Shown: piece after piece, positions 53,166 through 61,454 of the stretch | Position numbering within the stretch: position 1 is the stretch's first letter | How the letters are laid out: every line of letters begins with the position of its first letter | NCBI GenBank assembly: GCA_903939845.1 | Contig: CAJAIJ010000057.1 | Coordinates: forward strand, 62,001 to 126,000 | Source: an uncultured Solirubrobacterales bacterium | Lineage (GTDB): Bacteria > Actinomycetota > Thermoleophilia > Solirubrobacterales > 70-9 | DNA: 64,000 nucleotides | Direction of reading: 5' to 3' | Translations under genes and position numbers: made by a program | The notes under the pieces: generated by a model | The model's database searches: none | The model's input: only the letters and a program-made list of their open reading frames with translations | What the model was told of the DNA's origin: nothing

Positions 53166-53981
53166 TTGGACTACGAAACCTCATTCGATACCGATATCGC
53201 CGTCACGCCCGAGGGCGACGGCCGCTTCGCCACGAAACTCAGCGACCGGTGGTGGGTCGGTCGGGGACCGAACGGCGGCTACATCGCCGCGGTGATGCTG
53301 AACGCGATGAGCCGGGTGGCCGGAGAGATCGGTCCGAATCAGCCGCCGCGATCGCTCACCGTCCACTTCCTCTCGGCACCTTCCGCCGGGGAAGCAGAGG
53401 TCGAGGTCACGGTCGAGAGGGCCGGGCGAAATACCTCCTTCATCTCGGCCCGGTTGCTCCAGGGCGGCGAGGTGCAGGCGAAGGCAATGGCGGTGTTCTC
53501 CAACGACCGCGACGGGATGGCCTTCGACAACTCCGAGATGCCCGAGACCCCTGCGCCCGAGGAGTGCCAGGAATTCGACACCGAGCAGGCGCCCGTCGCC
53601 GTGTTCGCCCGCTACCGGGCCATGCTGGCCTTCGGAGACCTGCCCTACTCGGGAGGAGAGAAGGCCGAGAGCGGTGGCTGGATCAGACTGAAGGAGGACC
53701 GACCGGTGACCCCGGAACTTGCGGCCGCGATCCTCGACGTCTGGTTCCCGGCACCGTTCGTGGTCCTCGACTCCCCCGGTCTGGCGCCGACCCTCGAATA
53801 CACGGTCCACTTCCCCAGGCGGCTACCGATCGAGCCAGGCGGAGAGCCGGACTGGATGCTGGTCCACCTCCACGCAGACGAGTCGACCGAGGGTCACTTC
53901 ACCGAGGATGCCGAACTCTGGACCAGAGACGGCACCCTGGTCGCCCGGGCCCGACAGATGGCCCTCTTCCGCCAGGTCTGA
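53166..53981 (+). CDS. Acyl-CoA thioesterase family protein (TesB-like double hotdog)
   Basis: 271 residues from TTG 53166. The N-terminal hotdog shows RWWVGRGPNGGYIAAVMLNAM and SLTVHFLSAP. The C-terminal hotdog ends GTLVARARQMALFRQ, a TesB-like ending. It probably hydrolyses acyl-CoA thioesters; chain length unknown. It follows the MMPL gene by 38 nt and may be in the same transcript, hinting at a lipid connection. No Shine-Dalgarno is evident. Confidence 0.85.
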   Translation: MDYETSFDTDIAVTPEGDGRFATKLSDRWWVGRGPNGGYIAAVMLNAMSRVAGEIGPNQPPRSLTVHFLSAPSAGEAEVEVTVERAGRNTSFISARLLQGGEVQAKAMAVFSNDRDGMAFDNSEMPETPAPEECQEFDTEQAPVAVFARYRAMLAFGDLPYSGGEKAESGGWIRLKEDRPVTPELAAAILDVWFPAPFVVLDSPGLAPTLEYTVHFPRRLPIEPGGEPDWMLVHLHADESTEGHFTEDAELWTRDGTLVARARQMALFRQV

Positions 53982-53999
53982 GCCCGGGGCGGAACGGCC

Positions 54000-54599
54000 T
54001 CAGTCGAGGTCCCGTCTGCCGGCCATCGCTTTTCCGAGGGTCACTTCGTCGGCGTGCTCGAGATCGGCTCCGACCGGCAGTCCGCTGGCCAGCCTCGTCA
54101 CCTTGACCTCGGACCTGATCAGGTCGGCGATATGAATCGCGGTCGCCTCGCCGGTCGTAGTCGGATTGGTCGCGAGGATCACCTCGTCCACCCCGCCGCC
54201 CTCGACCCTTCGCCTCAGTTCGGCGATCCTGAGATCGGACTCATCGATCCCGTCTATCGGGGATAGCGCACCGCCCAGCACGTGGTAGAGGCCCCTGTAT
54301 TCGTGGGTGCGCTCGAGCGGAATGACGTCGGCCGGCTCCTCGACCACGCAGATCACCGATCCATCGCGCGTGGGGTCCTCGCAGATCCGGCATACAGGGC
54401 CTTCGGCCAGGTTGAAGCAGGTCTCGCACAGGCCGACCTTCTCCTTGACCTCGGTTATCGCCTCGGCCAGGTTGCGGGCGTCGGCATCGTCAGATCGGAG
54501 GATGTGGAAGGCGAGGCGCTGGGCCGTCCTCCTGCCTATTCCCGGCAGCTGCGACAGCTCGGCGGTCAGCCGTGCCAGCGGTGCCGGACCCTCGCTCAT
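54000..54599 (-). CDS. recR: Recombination mediator RecR
   Basis: A 199-residue protein, exactly the usual length. It has an N-terminal HhH (LSQLPGIGRRTAQRLAFHIL), a zinc finger (CETCFNLAEGPVCRICED) and a Toprim domain (ICVVEEPADVIPLERTHEYRGLYHVLGG, DEVILATNPTTTGEATA). It loads RecA in gap repair with RecF/RecO. ATG 54599 overlaps the ybaB stop by 4 nt. Longer in-frame reading covers ybaB and dnaX in another frame. Confidence 0.96.
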   Translation of the reverse strand: MSEGPAPLARLTAELSQLPGIGRRTAQRLAFHILRSDDADARNLAEAITEVKEKVGLCETCFNLAEGPVCRICEDPTRDGSVICVVEEPADVIPLERTHEYRGLYHVLGGALSPIDGIDESDLRIAELRRRVEGGGVDEVILATNPTTTGEATAIHIADLIRSEVKVTRLASGLPVGADLEHADEVTLGKAMAGRRDLD

Positions 54600-54967
54600 G
54601 CCCCTGGCAGACCGGGGATCCCGGGACCGCCCGGGCCGCCCATTCCTGGAATGTCGGGCATCTTCGAGGCGGCCAGCTCCTGGGCAGCCCTGATCGCTTC
54701 GTTGACGGCCGCCTGAACCATCTCGGCGAGCATCTCGGCATCTTCGGGATCGACCGCCTCCGGATCGATCGCGATCGACTTGACCACCAGGTCGCCGGAC
54801 ATCACGACCTTGACCATCCCGCCTCCGGCGCTGGCCTCGACCTGTTCGTCCTTCAAAGACTCCTGGGCCTGAACCATCTCTTCCTGCATCTGCTGGGCCT
54901 GCTTCAGGAGTGCATTGACGTCGAAACCGCCCATGCCTCCCGGACCGCCCATTCCCTTCCCTGCCAT
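54596..54967 (-). CDS. YbaB/EbfC family nucleoid-associated protein
   Basis: A 123-residue protein: FDVNALLKQAQQMQEEMVQAQESLKDEQVEASAGGGMVKVVMSGD is the YbaB core, with Gly/Met-Pro-rich ends (GKGMGGPGGMGG, GMGGPGGPGIPG). It binds DNA as a dimer. It sits between dnaX (1-nt overlap TGATG) and recR (4-nt overlap), the classic order. Confidence 0.95.
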   Translation of the reverse strand: MAGKGMGGPGGMGGFDVNALLKQAQQMQEEMVQAQESLKDEQVEASAGGGMVKVVMSGDLVVKSIAIDPEAVDPEDAEMLAEMVQAAVNEAIRAAQELAASKMPDIPGMGGPGGPGIPGLPGA

Positions 54968-56736
54968 CAGATGACCTCCTCGGCGTTGAACTCTGACTTG
55001 ATCTTCTCGATGAACTCCTTTTCGTCCATCGTCTTCTTTCCCGAAGGAGCCGACTCGGATGTGTGATCGACCTCGAGCTCCGCGTAGGCCACCTCGGGCC
55101 TCGAGCCGGTGGCTGACTCGATCGCGTCGAGCAGCTGACCCTTCCTCTCGGGCTTCTCGGCATTACGGCGATTGAAGCCGGCATCCGGTGGAAAGCCGAT
55201 CGTAAGGATCCCGTCGTCGACCGAGACCGGCCTCGTCCCTTCGAAATACGAGGCTGCCGGCCCCGAGTCGGCCGCCCGGATCGCATCGATCACGGCCGGC
55301 CAGACCTGAACCATCTGGTGGACGTCCCCGAGAGCAACCGGACCGCTCTCTCCGGAGGCCCGGTCCGGGGATGCTGGCTCTTCAGGCGTCGTCTCTGCCG
55401 GTCCGGCCGGCTCGGCGTCGACTGGAACTTCGGGAGCGGCATCCATGCCCTCCTCCACAGGCACGGCCGGGGGGTCGTCCGGGTTCGAATCAGGCCCGGC
55501 CACGGTTTCTTCGATCGGAGCCTCGGCGGCAGGGGCCTGTTGCGGCGGTATCTGCAGCTCCGGAGCAGCCCCGCCGATCGGCGGGCCGCCACCGGCTTCG
55601 AGCCGCTCGATCCTGCGGACGAGGCCCTCGATGCCGGGATCGAGGTCCGGCCTGGCCGCCTTCAGCAGGGCCACCTCGACCGCGAGTCTTGCTTCGTCGC
55701 CGCTCCGGATTGCGCCGAGCGAGTCGGCTAGCTCGTCGATGGTCTGGACCAGATGGGCAGGGCCGATGGCCGCTGCCTGAGCCTGGAGCCTGGCCGGGTC
55801 GGCGGCGGTCACCGCGAAGGCGTCGGGTATCTCGCCGGTCATCCTGGTCAACAGGAGCATCCTCAGGTGGCCGAGCATGTCCCGGGCGAACCGGGCCGGG
55901 TCCCTGCCGCTCCTGACCACGGCCTCGACCGACTCGAGGACCGCCTTGGGGTCGCCTGCAACGACGGCATCGACCGTGCCGAAAACGAGGTCGGCATCGG
56001 CGGCGCCGAGCAGCTCGAGGACGTCGTCGAGGCCTACCTCACTGCCGCTGTAGGAGACCAGCTGGTCGAGAGTCCCGAGCGCGTCCCTGAAGCTCCCCGA
56101 AGCCGACCTGGCGACCATCGAGACGGCCGCCCCGTCGATGGTTATCCCTTCTGCCGTCGCGACCCTGTTCACGACCTCGGCCAGTTCCTCGACCGAAGGC
56201 CGGTGGAAGTCGAACCTCTGGCACCTGTCCGCGATCGTCGGCATCACCTTGTGTGCCTCGGTCGTGGCGAGGATGAAGACGGTGTTCGGCGGCGGCTCCT
56301 CCAGGGTCTTCAGGAAGGCGTTCCAGGCCTCCTTGGTCAGCATGTGGGCCTCGTCGAGGATGTAGACCTTCCAGCGGCCGGCGGCCGGGGCGAAGGCCAC
56401 CCTCTCCCGCAACTCCCGGATGTCGTCGACCGAACGGTTGGAGGCGGCGTCCATCTCGATCACGTCGACCGAGGTCCCGGCGGCGATCGATCGGCAGGAC
56501 TCGCATTTCCCGCATGGGGTAAGGGTGGGACCGCCCTCGGCACAGTTGAGCGAGGCCGCGAGGATCTTCGCCATCGAGGTCTTGCCCGTCCCCCGCGATC
56601 CGACGAAGAGGTAGGCGTGATGGATCTTGTCCTCGGTTATCGCGTTCGAGAGCGTCCTGACCACGTGCTGCTGGCCCACCACCTCGTCGAACGAGTGGGG
56701 CCTGTGCCGTCTGTAAAGAGAGTTCGATTCGGTCAT
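54967..56736 (-). CDS. dnaX: DNA polymerase III subunits gamma/tau
   Basis: A 589-residue clamp-loader ATPase. YRRHRPHSFDEVVGQQHVVRTL is at the N-terminus, followed by Walker A FVGSRGTGKTSMAKILA (about residue 45), a four-Cys zinc module (CAEGG...CGKCESC), Walker B ILDEAHML and a sensor region. From about residue 375 a Pro/Glu/Ala-rich linker leads to a C-terminal domain (about 480-589). No slippery A-run was seen, so a frameshifted gamma form is not predicted. Confidence 0.95.
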   Translation of the reverse strand: MTESNSLYRRHRPHSFDEVVGQQHVVRTLSNAITEDKIHHAYLFVGSRGTGKTSMAKILAASLNCAEGGPTLTPCGKCESCRSIAAGTSVDVIEMDAASNRSVDDIRELRERVAFAPAAGRWKVYILDEAHMLTKEAWNAFLKTLEEPPPNTVFILATTEAHKVMPTIADRCQRFDFHRPSVEELAEVVNRVATAEGITIDGAAVSMVARSASGSFRDALGTLDQLVSYSGSEVGLDDVLELLGAADADLVFGTVDAVVAGDPKAVLESVEAVVRSGRDPARFARDMLGHLRMLLLTRMTGEIPDAFAVTAADPARLQAQAAAIGPAHLVQTIDELADSLGAIRSGDEARLAVEVALLKAARPDLDPGIEGLVRRIERLEAGGGPPIGGAAPELQIPPQQAPAAEAPIEETVAGPDSNPDDPPAVPVEEGMDAAPEVPVDAEPAGPAETTPEEPASPDRASGESGPVALGDVHQMVQVWPAVIDAIRAADSGPAASYFEGTRPVSVDDGILTIGFPPDAGFNRRNAEKPERKGQLLDAIESATGSRPEVAYAELEVDHTSESAPSGKKTMDEKEFIEKIKSEFNAEEVI

Positions 56737-56853
56737 TTCAAAGCCGCCAGACAGGACACTTCTGGCCCGTCTGCGACTGGACGCAGTCTAGCCCCGCCGA
56801 GGGACAGCCCGACCGGCCTGCCTTCCGGTTCGACCGACGCCGGAGGGCCGTTG

Positions 56854-56859
56854 TAGTTT
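56854..56859 (+). promoter_or_regulatory. Candidate -10 element of leaderless GT-C-like gene
   Basis: TAGTTT lies 6 nt before the ATG at 56866, with no Shine-Dalgarno in between. Confidence 0.4.
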
Positions 56860-56865
56860 GGCCCG

Positions 56866-58395
56866 ATGCCCGATACCGGAAACCCGCTCGCGAAGGCCGC
56901 CTGGGTGATCCCGGCCGCGGTAGTAGCCGGTGTCGCACTGCTCCTCTTCCTGGTCTTCCCTACCGGCTTTCCCAACTACGACACGATCTACTACCTGCTC
57001 TGGGGCAAGGAGCTGGCCGAGGGCATGAGCCCCGACTACGGGGCACCGCTCGCGCCCACGCCCCACCCCCTCTACGACCTGTTCGGCGCCGTGATTGCGC
57101 CGCTCGACGACGGCGCGATCACGGTCGCGATGATCGTCGCCTATCTCAGCCTCGGTGCGATCGCCTGGCTGGTCTACAGGCTCGGCTCGCTCTGGTTCGA
57201 CCGGCCGACGGGAGTGATCGCTGCGGTGATCATCATGACCAGCGCCCCGATCCTTTCGAACGGCCTCAGGGCCTACATAGACATCCCCTACATAGCGCTC
57301 TGCCTCGCGGCCCTCTTGATCGAGACGAGACGACCGAAGGCCGGCTGGCCGGTCCTCCTGCTGCTCGCCCTGGCCGGACTGCTGAGGCCCGAAGCGTGGC
57401 TCTTCGCCGGGTTCTACTTCCTCTATCTGGTCCTCGATTTCGGACCGGCACCGGAGGGTCGGCGCCTGCCCACGGTCCGACTCCACGGCGGAATCGACCG
57501 CCGCGTGGTCGCTCTCGCCCTGCTCGCTGCCGCAGGTCCGGTGATCTGGGTCCTGTTCGACCTGATCACGACCGGCAACCCGCTCTACTCGTTCACCGGC
57601 ACCCGGGAGACGGTCGAGACGCTCGAGCGCGACACCGGCCCTGTGGACGTCTTCCTCTACGGTCCGCGACGGCTGGGAGAGGTGCTCCAGTGGCCCGGGA
57701 TGATCGGCGGTCTCCTCGGCGTGGTGTTTGCCTTCTCACGCTTCAGGAGCAGAGCCGCACTCGGCATCGTGGCGGCCGTCCTCGCTCTCGCCGCGTTTGC
57801 CCTGATGGGCGCAGCCGGTCTGGCGATCATCCCCCGATACACGATGCTGGCCGCCTCGATACTGGCCATCTTCGCCGCGCTCTCGATCACGGGCTGGAGG
57901 CTGCTCGAGCCGGGCGACAGATGGCGCAGGCCCTGGCAGGCAGGTGCGGTTCTGGTCGTCATCCTCTACATCGTCTGGCTGCCCAACCAGATCGATCTCC
58001 TGAGCAAAGTGAGCCGGGACCTCGAGAATCAGGGTTTGGTCGAACGCGATCTCGAGGCACTGGTGGACGAGGGCGCCTTCGAGCCGCTGGCCGAGGCCGA
58101 CTGCCTTCCGATCTCGGCGCCGAACCACCGGGCCGTCCCGAGGCTCGCCTTCTGGCTCGACATCAGGCCGTCGGACGTGGTCAGCATCGCTGCCCAGGAC
58201 CAGCCGGACCAGGGCTACTTCCTGGCGCCGGCCCGGGACTTCACGATCAACAACTTCATCCTCGATCCCGGCGAGCCGGGCAGGGGAACGAAGCAGCCGC
58301 CGCCGGGATTCACGGAGATTGCCGGGAACCGATCCTGGACGCTCTACCGCCGGTGCGGCAGGGTCGTCGGGCCGCCGACCCTCGGGCCGGGCTGA
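56866..58395 (+). CDS. Polytopic membrane protein, GT-C glycosyltransferase-like
   Basis: A 509-residue protein with about ten membrane helices. The first external loop has FPNYDTIYYLLWGKELAEG, where the Asp fits the catalytic position of GT-C (family 39-like) enzymes. SAPILSNGLRAYIDIPYIALCLAALLIE and LLALAGLLRPEAWLF resemble ArnT/PMT-type proteins. The last ~120 residues are soluble and extracellular. It probably uses a polyprenyl-phosphate sugar donor; acceptor unknown. Divergent from dnaX. Confidence 0.78.
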   Translation: MPDTGNPLAKAAWVIPAAVVAGVALLLFLVFPTGFPNYDTIYYLLWGKELAEGMSPDYGAPLAPTPHPLYDLFGAVIAPLDDGAITVAMIVAYLSLGAIAWLVYRLGSLWFDRPTGVIAAVIIMTSAPILSNGLRAYIDIPYIALCLAALLIETRRPKAGWPVLLLLALAGLLRPEAWLFAGFYFLYLVLDFGPAPEGRRLPTVRLHGGIDRRVVALALLAAAGPVIWVLFDLITTGNPLYSFTGTRETVETLERDTGPVDVFLYGPRRLGEVLQWPGMIGGLLGVVFAFSRFRSRAALGIVAAVLALAAFALMGAAGLAIIPRYTMLAASILAIFAALSITGWRLLEPGDRWRRPWQAGAVLVVILYIVWLPNQIDLLSKVSRDLENQGLVERDLEALVDEGAFEPLAEADCLPISAPNHRAVPRLAFWLDIRPSDVVSIAAQDQPDQGYFLAPARDFTINNFILDPGEPGRGTKQPPPGFTEIAGNRSWTLYRRCGRVVGPPTLGPG

Positions 58396-58422
58396 CCTTC
58401 CGGCACCCCTGCGGCGCCGAAA

Positions 58423-59334
58423 TCAGCCGGGAACCACGGCCAGCCCGCGGAGCGCCCCGCGGACCGTCCCGGTCTCGATGAACGAGCGCCTCACGCCGGT
58501 TCCGTCCAGCCTCGCCCGGCCGATCTTTCCGGTCCAGTAGTCGGCCCAGTAGATGTGGCAGCCGGCGACGGCGACCGCCGATACGACCCCGCGGCCGGTT
58601 CGGATGTAGTTCCGATTCACATGGGTCCCGTCGACCCTTGCCCTGCCGATCGAGTCGGTATTCGAATTGACCCAGTAGACGTAGTCGCCGGTGGCCGCGA
58701 CATCGACGGGGCCCGTCTTCCTGGTGGTGATGAACCTCCGGTCCTGAAGGGTGCCATCGATCCTCGCCCTGCCGATCGTGTGGGCCGAGTAGCGCTCGAG
58801 GGCCGTCCAGAAGATGTGGCGGCGGTTCGCGTCGACACCGAAGACCCCGTCGGACTTCGTCCGCATGAACCTCGGTTGTGCCTTTCGACCGTCGATCCTC
58901 GACCGCCCGATGAAGTTGCCCCCGTTGGACCAGAAGATGCGATCTCCCTCGACGGCAACCCCGATCGGTGCCGGTGTCCACCAGTCCGGAATCCGGACGA
59001 AGTCCCGGGAGACCCGGCTTCCGTCGAGTCTGGCCCGCCCGATCACGCCCCTGTTCTTGTCGGCCCAGAAGAGGTGTCTTCCGTTGGCGGCGAGCCCGAA
59101 CGGGTTGACCAGTCCACGGATGAAACCCTTGCGAACGCCTGTGCCATCCATCCTCGCACTGCTCACCGTGCCGGCCGAGATGTTGGTCCAGTAGATCCGG
59201 GCGTCAGCTCCCGGCGCAAAGACCCCGGCGAAAAGGACGGCCGTCGAGACGAGGGCCAGCGATGCCGAGAGAAAGTGGGACCGAATCGAGATCGCCTGAA
59301 ACCTGCGGGCTCCGGTTCGAAGGGGAGTTGACAT
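58423..59334 (-). CDS. Secreted YWTD-repeat beta-propeller protein
   Basis: A 303-residue protein. A signal peptide ends near ADA (residue 46; hydrophobic core SASLALVSTAVLFAGVF). It is followed by six LDL-receptor YWTD-type repeats of ~42 residues, each pairing an IYW/LFWAD strand with IGRARLDGT-like sequence. One six-bladed propeller is expected. There is no catalytic motif, so a binding role outside the cell is likely. The ATG follows GAAAGGCAGGCGA. It converges with the GT-C-like gene. Confidence 0.83.
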   Translation of the reverse strand: MSTPLRTGARRFQAISIRSHFLSASLALVSTAVLFAGVFAPGADARIYWTNISAGTVSSARMDGTGVRKGFIRGLVNPFGLAANGRHLFWADKNRGVIGRARLDGSRVSRDFVRIPDWWTPAPIGVAVEGDRIFWSNGGNFIGRSRIDGRKAQPRFMRTKSDGVFGVDANRRHIFWTALERYSAHTIGRARIDGTLQDRRFITTRKTGPVDVAATGDYVYWVNSNTDSIGRARVDGTHVNRNYIRTGRGVVSAVAVAGCHIYWADYWTGKIGRARLDGTGVRRSFIETGTVRGALRGLAVVPG

Positions 59335-59485
59335 TCGCCTGCCTTTCGCGCTTCACGATGACGGCCGAGGTCCGACCGCACGCTACGAACCATGACAGGG
59401 CGGCCTCCTCGCCCCGGCGACTCGTCAGCCCGGGCCAGAGACATCGGCCCGACCTGAGGCCGAGCACAGACATAGATAGTGAAAA

Positions 59486-59758
59486 TGGACCGTGCAACCG
59501 CCTTCGAAACGCGATCACCGGGCGTATCCATCGAGTTCGGCTCTGGCCAGGCTTCCCCGTGGCACCCGTAGTTTTCGCTTAAGGCTGCTTCCTTCCGGAC
59601 CTGACCTGGTTCACGAGCTTGCGTCGCACGGGACCTGGCCGTCAACGCCTCCCTCGGTGTACCGACCCCGGTGGCCGGCCCCTCGGAACGGTATTCGGCT
59701 CTGCTGAAGCGGATTGCAGATGACAAGGCACCGCTAACTCCCCGCCTAGCACGATCCA
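59486..59758 (-). ncRNA. ffs: Signal recognition particle RNA, large bacterial type with Alu domain
   Basis: The minus strand from 59758 to 59486 is 273 nt, close to the 271-nt Bacillus subtilis scRNA. The 5' part (59751-59694) has GGCGGGGAG, TAGCGGTGCC, TGCAATCCGCT and GCCGAAT, the conserved Alu-domain strings. The S domain has GGTCAGGTCCGGAAGG and AAGCAGCC (about 59607-59584), the Ffh-binding helix 8. The inner stem GGCCAGG/CCTGGCC (59640-59634 with 59551-59545) and the closing stem TGGATCGTGC/GCACGGTCCA (59758-59749 with 59495-59486) both pair, the latter with one G-T wobble. TTTTC follows. It directs Ffh to signal peptides. Confidence 0.92.
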
Positions 59759-59764
59759 CGACCA

Positions 59765-59770
59765 ACTCTA
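59765..59770 (-). promoter_or_regulatory. Candidate -10 element of the SRP RNA gene
   Basis: The minus strand reads TAGAGT, ending 6 nt before the predicted first base at 59758. A CTGGCT some 18 bp further up is only a weak -35. Confidence 0.45.
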
Positions 59771-59841
59771 CCCGGAAGCCACATCCCGAGCCAGTTCGGT
59801 GATCTCTCTTCTTATTACCTAAATCCTGATTGGTTTTTATG

Positions 59842-59847
59842 TATTAT
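59842..59847 (+). promoter_or_regulatory. Candidate -10 element for carbonic anhydrase gene
   Basis: TATTAT (5 of 6 bases of TATAAT) in an AT-rich patch (about 59800-59850) that stands out in this high-GC sequence. It would give an ~83-nt leader. No -35 is clear. The rest of the gap to 59937 holds nothing else I can name. Confidence 0.35.
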
Positions 59848-59936
59848 CTCCGGCTACCCCGCAACGTGGGCAAATGCGCGACGAGAACCTGACCGAACGA
59901 GACCGGGAAACCGGACGAAAAAGAGAGGAACCGAAC

Positions 59937-60428
59937 ATGACCACCACCGATGACCTGCTCCAGAACGCCGAGAGCTATGCATCCGACTTCGACAAGGGCG
60001 ACCTGCCCCTGCCCCCGGCGAGAAAGGTCGCCGTGCTGGCATGCATGGATGCCCGGCTCAACCCCCAGAAGGTCCTCGGCCTCGAGGAGGGCGACGGCCA
60101 TGTGATCCGCAACGCAGGAGGGGTCGTCACCGACGACGAGATCCGCTCGCTTGCGATTTCCCAGCGCCTGCTCGGCACCGAGGAGATCATCCTGATCCAC
60201 CACACCGACTGCGGGATGCTGACCTTCACCGACGATCAGTTCGCCGACCAGCTGGAGGGCGACACCGGCGAGAAGCCGACCTGGGAGGCCCGCTCGTTCA
60301 CCGATCTCGAGGATGACGTTCGGGACTCGATCAACCGGATCCAGGAGAGCCCCTTCATCCCGAAGACCGATCAGGTGCGCGGCTTCATCTACGAGGTCGA
60401 GACGGGAAGGCTCCGCGAAGTCTCCTGA
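59937..60428 (+). CDS. Beta-carbonic anhydrase, short mycobacterial type
   Basis: 163 residues from ATG 59937, which follows GAGAGGA. Zinc ligands Cys36 (LACMDAR), His89 and Cys92 (IHHTDCGM), and the catalytic pair Asp38/Arg40, are all present. The length and NAGGVVTDDEIRSLAISQRLLGT fit the Rv1284-like group. It interconverts CO2 and bicarbonate in the cytoplasm. A 14-bp palindromic hairpin follows the stop. Confidence 0.94.
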   Translation: MTTTDDLLQNAESYASDFDKGDLPLPPARKVAVLACMDARLNPQKVLGLEEGDGHVIRNAGGVVTDDEIRSLAISQRLLGTEEIILIHHTDCGMLTFTDDQFADQLEGDTGEKPTWEARSFTDLEDDVRDSINRIQESPFIPKTDQVRGFIYEVETGRLREVS

Positions 60429-60450
60429 CCCTCGTCGCACGGGATGGAAG

Positions 60451-60480
60451 ACGCACGCCCGGGATGTCCCGGGCGTGCGT
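60451..60480 (+). terminator. Perfect hairpin after the carbonic anhydrase gene
   Basis: ACGCACGCCCGGGA (60451-60464) and TCCCGGGCGTGCGT (60467-60480) are exact complements with only TG between, so about 13 pairs can form. There is no U-tract, as often in high-GC terminators. Confidence 0.6.
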
Positions 60481-60533
60481 TCCGTCCCTTCTCCGACGGC
60501 ATCGGCTTAAGGGACCCTCCCGACCAGACTCAA

Positions 60534-60539
60534 TAAGGT
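60534..60539 (+). promoter_or_regulatory. Candidate -10 element of leaderless hydrolase gene
   Basis: TAAGGT lies 6 nt before the GTG at 60546. AAGG could instead act as a Shine-Dalgarno (spacing 7), so this case is ambiguous. Confidence 0.33.
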
Positions 60540-60545
60540 TCGGGA

Positions 60546-61442
60546 GTGGCATTTACGACTGAACAGGTGTCCTTCCAGAGCGGCGGCGACGAGTGCGCCG
60601 GAACGCTCTTTCGGCCCGAAAGCAGCGGTTCCACGGTCCCGGTCGTGGTCATGGCCCACGGATTCACCGCCACCCGGACGGACGGCCTTCCGCCCTTTGC
60701 CGAACGCTTCGCCGAGGCCGGTCTCGCCGTGCTCACCTTCGACTATCGCGGGTTCGGTGAGAGCGGCGGCTCAGAGAGGCAGGTCCTCTCGATCGAGCGT
60801 GAGCTCGAGGACGTCGCGGCAGCGATCTCGTTTGCGAGGTCGCTGGACGGAGTAGACCCGAGCCGGCTCGCCCTCTGGGGAACTTCCCTGGGTGGCGGCC
60901 TGACCTTCGAGACCGCTGCGAACAATCGGGCGATCGCCTGCGCGGTCGCACAGGTCCCGTTCGCCGACGGGCCGTCCCTGCTCGGGAAGGTCCCTCCGCA
61001 GGCCGCGGCGCGGCTTACGGCCAAGGGCCTGGCCGATATTGCGGCCCGGAAGTCAGGAAAGGAGCGGGTGATGGTCCCGGTCCATGGCGAGCCGGGTTCG
61101 CTCGCGGCCATGACCAGCCCGGATGCCGAACCGGGGTTCGACTCGATCAGATCCGAGGGTTCCCTCCACCGCAACGAGGTAGCGGCTGCCGTCACGCTCG
61201 AGATCCTCAAGTGGCGCCCCGGCCGCAAGGCAGAGAAGATCAGGTGCCCCCTGCTGGTCCAGGTCGCAACCGCTGATGTCGACACACCTCCTGGTCCCGC
61301 AGTCAAGGCCGCGGCGGCAGCCCCGCAGGGCAGGCTCGAGGCCTACGACTGCGGCCACTTCGGGGTCTACAGCCCGCCGTTCTTCGAGAAGGTCATCGCC
61401 GACCAGGTCGAGTTCCTGACCGGGAATCTGCTCGGCGGCTGA
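60546..61442 (+). CDS. Alpha/beta hydrolase (dienelactone hydrolase-like)
   Basis: A 298-residue serine hydrolase: oxyanion-side VVVMAHGFTATRTDG, the strand-5 nucleophile LALWGTSLGGGLTFE (Ser about 120), Asp in ATADVDTPPG and His in DCGHFGVYSP. No signal peptide, so cytoplasmic. Substrate not predictable. Alone between carbonic anhydrase and usp genes. Confidence 0.87.
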   Translation: MAFTTEQVSFQSGGDECAGTLFRPESSGSTVPVVVMAHGFTATRTDGLPPFAERFAEAGLAVLTFDYRGFGESGGSERQVLSIERELEDVAAAISFARSLDGVDPSRLALWGTSLGGGLTFETAANNRAIACAVAQVPFADGPSLLGKVPPQAAARLTAKGLADIAARKSGKERVMVPVHGEPGSLAAMTSPDAEPGFDSIRSEGSLHRNEVAAAVTLEILKWRPGRKAEKIRCPLLVQVATADVDTPPGPAVKAAAAAPQGRLEAYDCGHFGVYSPPFFEKVIADQVEFLTGNLLGG

Positions 61443-61454
61443 ACGCCCCTCGAC

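Noticed and set aside
54000-55286. A 428-codon minus-strand frame that includes recR
   Set aside because: Only the last 199 codons are RecR; the rest is ybaB and dnaX out of frame.
59163-59765. A 200-codon minus-strand frame covering the SRP RNA
   Set aside because: It coincides with a structured RNA and the start of the YWTD gene in another frame; no protein family seen.
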